From: Pseudomonadota bacterium
Lineage (GTDB): Bacteria; Pseudomonadota; Alphaproteobacteria; Caulobacterales; Caulobacteraceae
Length of the DNA: 9,845 bases
NCBI GenBank assembly: GCA_023416055.1
Contig: JAEZIH010000216.1
Location: 1 to 9,845 of the forward strand
Direction: 5' to 3'
The position numbers and the translations under genes are program-made. Under the pieces are notes generated by a model. The model was not told the DNA's origin. It did no database searches and worked only from the letters and a program-made list of their open reading frames with translations. Position 1 is the stretch's first letter. Every line of letters starts with the position of its first letter. Shown in pieces: positions 7,870 through 9,845 of the stretch.

Positions 7870-8460
7870 ATGATCCTCGTCGTCGACAACTACGACAGCT
7901 TCACCTGGAACCTGGTCCACTATCTCGCGGAGCTGGGCGCGGAGACGCGCGTGGTGCGCAACGACGAGCTGACCGCGGCCGAGGCCTGGGCCTCGAAACC
8001 CGACGCCGTGCTGCTGTCGCCCGGCCCCTGCTCGCCCAACGAGGCGGGCATCTGCCTCGAGCTGCTCTCCACCGCGCCGGAGACCATGCCGTTCTTCGGC
8101 GTCTGCCTCGGCCACCAGGCCATGGGCCAGGCCTTCGGCGGCGAGGTGATCCGCGCCAAGGCCCTGATGCACGGCAAGACCTCGCCTATCGAACACGCGG
8201 GGAAGAGCGTCTTCCGCGGCCTGCCCTCGCCCTTCACCGCCACCCGCTACCACTCGCTGGCCGTGAGGCGGGAGACCCTGCCGGACGCGCTGGAAGTCAC
8301 CGCCTGGACCGCCGACGGCGAGATCATGGGGCTGTCGCACCGCAGCCGGCCGATCCACGGCGTGCAGTTCCACCCCGAATCGATCGCCACCGAGCACGGC
8401 CACGACCTGCTGGCCAACTTCCTTGATCTGGCCGGCGTGCGCCGCGCGGCGATGGTCTGA
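7870..8460 (+). CDS. trpG: Anthranilate synthase component II (glutamine amidotransferase)
   Basis: The 196-residue product is a class I glutamine amidotransferase that passes ammonia from glutamine to TrpE. It begins with the family signature [13 protein letters not shown] at 4-16. The [12 protein letters not shown] block (49-60) and the nucleophile Cys79 in GVCLGHQ (77-83) follow, then MHGKTSP (100-106), and the remaining triad members His168 and Glu170 in QFHPESI (166-172). Length is normal for a stand-alone TrpG with no TrpD fusion; p-aminobenzoate synthase PabA is a close relative, but the trp neighbours favour TrpG. ATG at 7870 fits family starts; the frame is open back to 7750 but that part overlaps the leftward small gene and has no homologous content. 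Only a weak AGAAG lies 7 nt before the ATG. It is separated from trpE by 273 bp and meets trpD with one base between. Confidence 0.98.
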   Translation: MILVVDNYDSFTWNLVHYLAELGAETRVVRNDELTAAEAWASKPDAVLLSPGPCSPNEAGICLELLSTAPETMPFFGVCLGHQAMGQAFGGEVIRAKALMHGKTSPIEHAGKSVFRGLPSPFTATRYHSLAVRRETLPDALEVTAWTADGEIMGLSHRSRPIHGVQFHPESIATEHGHDLLANFLDLAGVRRAAMV

Positions 8461-8461
8461 C

Positions 8462-9496
8462 GTGGCCGACGGCTTCAAGCCCCTGCTGGCGAAACTGGTC
8501 GACGGCCGCGTGCTCTCGGGCGAGGAGGCGCACGCCTTCTTCGCCGCCTGCCTGCGCGGCGAGCCCACTCCGGCCCAGGTCGCCGCCGCCGTCACCGCCC
8601 TGCGCATCCGCGGCGAGACGGTGGACGAGATCGTCGCCTTCGCCACCGCCATGCGCGAGGCGGCGCTGCGGCTCGACCACCCCTACGAGGTCGTCGACAC
8701 GTGCGGCACCGGCGGCGACGGCCAGCACACCTGGAACATCTCCACAGCCGCGGCCTTCGTGCTCGCCGGCGCGGGGCTGAAGGTGGCCAAGCACGGCAAC
8801 CGAGCGATGAGTTCGAAGTCCGGCTCGTCCGACGTGCTGGCGGCCCTGGGCGTCAACCTCGCCGCCACGCCGGCCCAGCAGCGCCGCTGCCTCGACGAGG
8901 CCGGCATCGCCTTCCTGTTCGCCCCCACCTACCACGGGGCCATGCGTCACGTCGGGCCGGTGCGGGCCGAGATCGGCTTCCGGACCGTGTTCAACCTGCT
9001 GGGGCCGCTGTGCAATCCCGCCGGGGCCCGGCGGCAGGTGATGGGCGTCTACGACCCGGCCCTGCTGGAGCCGCTGGCCGAGGTGCTCGGCCGCCTCGGC
9101 GCCAGGCGCGCGTGGACCGTCCACGGCCAGGGGCTCGACGAGCTGACCACCACGGGCGCCACCGAGGCCGCCGAGTGGAAGGACGGCGCCGTCCGCCGCT
9201 TCAGCCTTACGCCCGAGGACGCCGGCCTGCCGCGGGCGGATCTGTCGGCCCTGCGCGGCGGCGACCCGGAAGAGAACGCCGCCGCCCTGCGCGACCTGCT
9301 GGACGGAGCCCCGGGCGCCTATCGCGACGTCGTCCTGCTCAACGCCGCCGCCGCCCTGGTCGTCGCCGACCGGGCCGCCGACCTGCGCGAGGGCGCCGTC
9401 CTGGCCGCCGACACCATCGACAGCGGCGCGGCCCGCGCGGCGCTTGCCCGGCTGGTCGAGGTCAGCCACGTCCCCGTCGAGGAAGCCCAGCCGTGA
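8462..9496 (+). CDS. trpD: Anthranilate phosphoribosyltransferase
   Basis: The 344-residue product joins anthranilate to phosphoribosyl pyrophosphate, the second committed step of the pathway. The PRPP-binding signature CGTGGDG is at 81-87, followed by WNISTAAAF (91-99) and KHGNR with [10 protein letters not shown] (110-126). GPLCNPAGA (181-189) and GLDEL (224-228) carry the nucleotide-phosphate and magnesium-binding acidic pair. The N-terminal helical domain is intact. I place the start at GTG 8462, one base after the trpG stop, because it gives a normal N-terminus ([15 protein letters not shown]). An ATG at 8423 would add 13 residues of unrelated sequence inside trpG. No strong Shine-Dalgarno site precedes the GTG, so ribosomes probably restart from trpG. 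The stop overlaps the trpC start. Confidence 0.97.
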   Translation: MADGFKPLLAKLVDGRVLSGEEAHAFFAACLRGEPTPAQVAAAVTALRIRGETVDEIVAFATAMREAALRLDHPYEVVDTCGTGGDGQHTWNISTAAAFVLAGAGLKVAKHGNRAMSSKSGSSDVLAALGVNLAATPAQQRRCLDEAGIAFLFAPTYHGAMRHVGPVRAEIGFRTVFNLLGPLCNPAGARRQVMGVYDPALLEPLAEVLGRLGARRAWTVHGQGLDELTTTGATEAAEWKDGAVRRFSLTPEDAGLPRADLSALRGGDPEENAAALRDLLDGAPGAYRDVVLLNAAAALVVADRAADLREGAVLAADTIDSGAARAALARLVEVSHVPVEEAQP

Positions 9497-9845
9497 CCGA
9501 CGTCCTCGCCCGCATCGCCGCCTACAAGCGGGAGGAGGTCGCCGCCCGCAAGGCCGCGCGTTCGCAGGACGCCGTCGAGGCCGCGGCCCGCGACGCCTCT
9601 CCGCCCCGCGGCTTCCGCGAGGCCCTGCAGCTTCGCTTCGACGAAACCGGCCGCCCCGCCCTGATCGCCGAGATCAAGAAGGCCAGTCCCTCCAGGGGCC
9701 TGATCCGCGCCGACTTCGATCCCCCGGCGCTGGCCCGCGCCTATGAGCGCGGTGGCGCCGCCTGCCTTTCGGTGCTGACCGACGGACCCAGCTTCCATGG
9801 CGACGACGCCTTCCTCGGTCAGGCCCGGCAGGCCACCGCCCTGCC
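9493..9845 (+). CDS. trpC: Indole-3-glycerol phosphate synthase, N-terminal part, cut by the window end
   Basis: About 117 codons are visible. TrpC closes the indole ring of carboxyphenylamino-deoxyribulose phosphate, releasing CO2 and water. The N-terminal helix ([17 protein letters not shown]) is typical of the family. [12 protein letters not shown] at 58-69 contains Glu60 and Lys62, matching catalytic residues of known enzymes, and [11 protein letters not shown] at 93-103 is the expected second-strand block in the alphaproteobacterial form. The remaining catalytic lysine in the later KDF motif lies beyond the window. The start is GTG at 9493, overlapping the trpD stop by four bases (GTGA). 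A good Shine-Dalgarno site, GAGGAAG (9479-9485), lies 7 nt before it, inside trpD. No TrpF domain can be judged from this part. Confidence 0.96.
   Translation, partial: MTDVLARIAAYKREEVAARKAARSQDAVEAAARDASPPRGFREALQLRFDETGRPALIAEIKKASPSRGLIRADFDPPALARAYERGGAACLSVLTDGPSFHGDDAFLGQARQATAL

Noticed and set aside
8324..9469. Minus-strand 381-codon frame opposite trpG and trpD
   Set aside because: Antisense to well conserved enzymes and of biased composition with no domain.
9769..9800. Possible loss of a catalytic lysine in TrpC because the block reads LTDGPSFHG and not LTDEKYFQG
   Set aside because: That lysine is not the catalytic one, which lies later in the KDF motif outside the window; this form is common in alphaproteobacteria.

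Overview
This is a GC-rich bacterial chromosomal window. Compact coding, GTG starts, stop/start overlaps and weak Shine-Dalgarno sites fit an alphaproteobacterium. The gene order tpiA-secG-pyrG divergent from ppiD-trp, together with a CtrA-type site, points to Caulobacterales, possibly Brevundimonas. The genus is inferred from recalled gene order and was not tested.

Layout, left to right. (1) The 5' part of an exported GH92 (alpha-mannosidase family) glycosidase gene runs leftward off the window (1-745). (2) A 139-bp divergent spacer with two GC-rich hairpins separates it from a rightward 60-codon gene for a putative zinc-ribbon protein (885-1067). (3) That gene meets pyrG tail to tail, and one palindromic CTAG supplies both stop codons. 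(4) Three leftward housekeeping genes follow in transcription order tpiA, secG, pyrG: triosephosphate isomerase, a SecYEG translocon subunit and CTP synthase. A perfect 8-bp hairpin lies just after secG. (5) A 140-bp divergent promoter region (4053-4192) leads rightward into a PpiD/SurA-type periplasmic chaperone gene. Its stop overlaps the start of trpE (ATGA). (6) trpE is followed by a small leftward gene for a single-pass membrane protein, overlapping the trpE 3' end. Then come trpG, trpD and the beginning of trpC, tightly packed rightward. The 103-bp spacer between the small gene and trpG holds a near-consensus CtrA site.

The trp genes encode the steps from chorismate to indole-3-glycerol phosphate, except TrpF. 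TrpE and TrpG form anthranilate synthase, TrpD adds the phosphoribosyl group and TrpC closes the indole ring. The family signature residues checked are present in the trp enzymes, pyrG and tpiA, so these genes look functional.

Most of the window is ordinary housekeeping sequence. I see no phage, insertion sequence, CRISPR, toxin-antitoxin or defence system, and no rRNA or tRNA gene. The items that deserve a second look are the antisense small membrane gene splitting trpE from trpGDC, the CtrA-like site beside it, and the small zinc-ribbon gene sharing its stop with pyrG.
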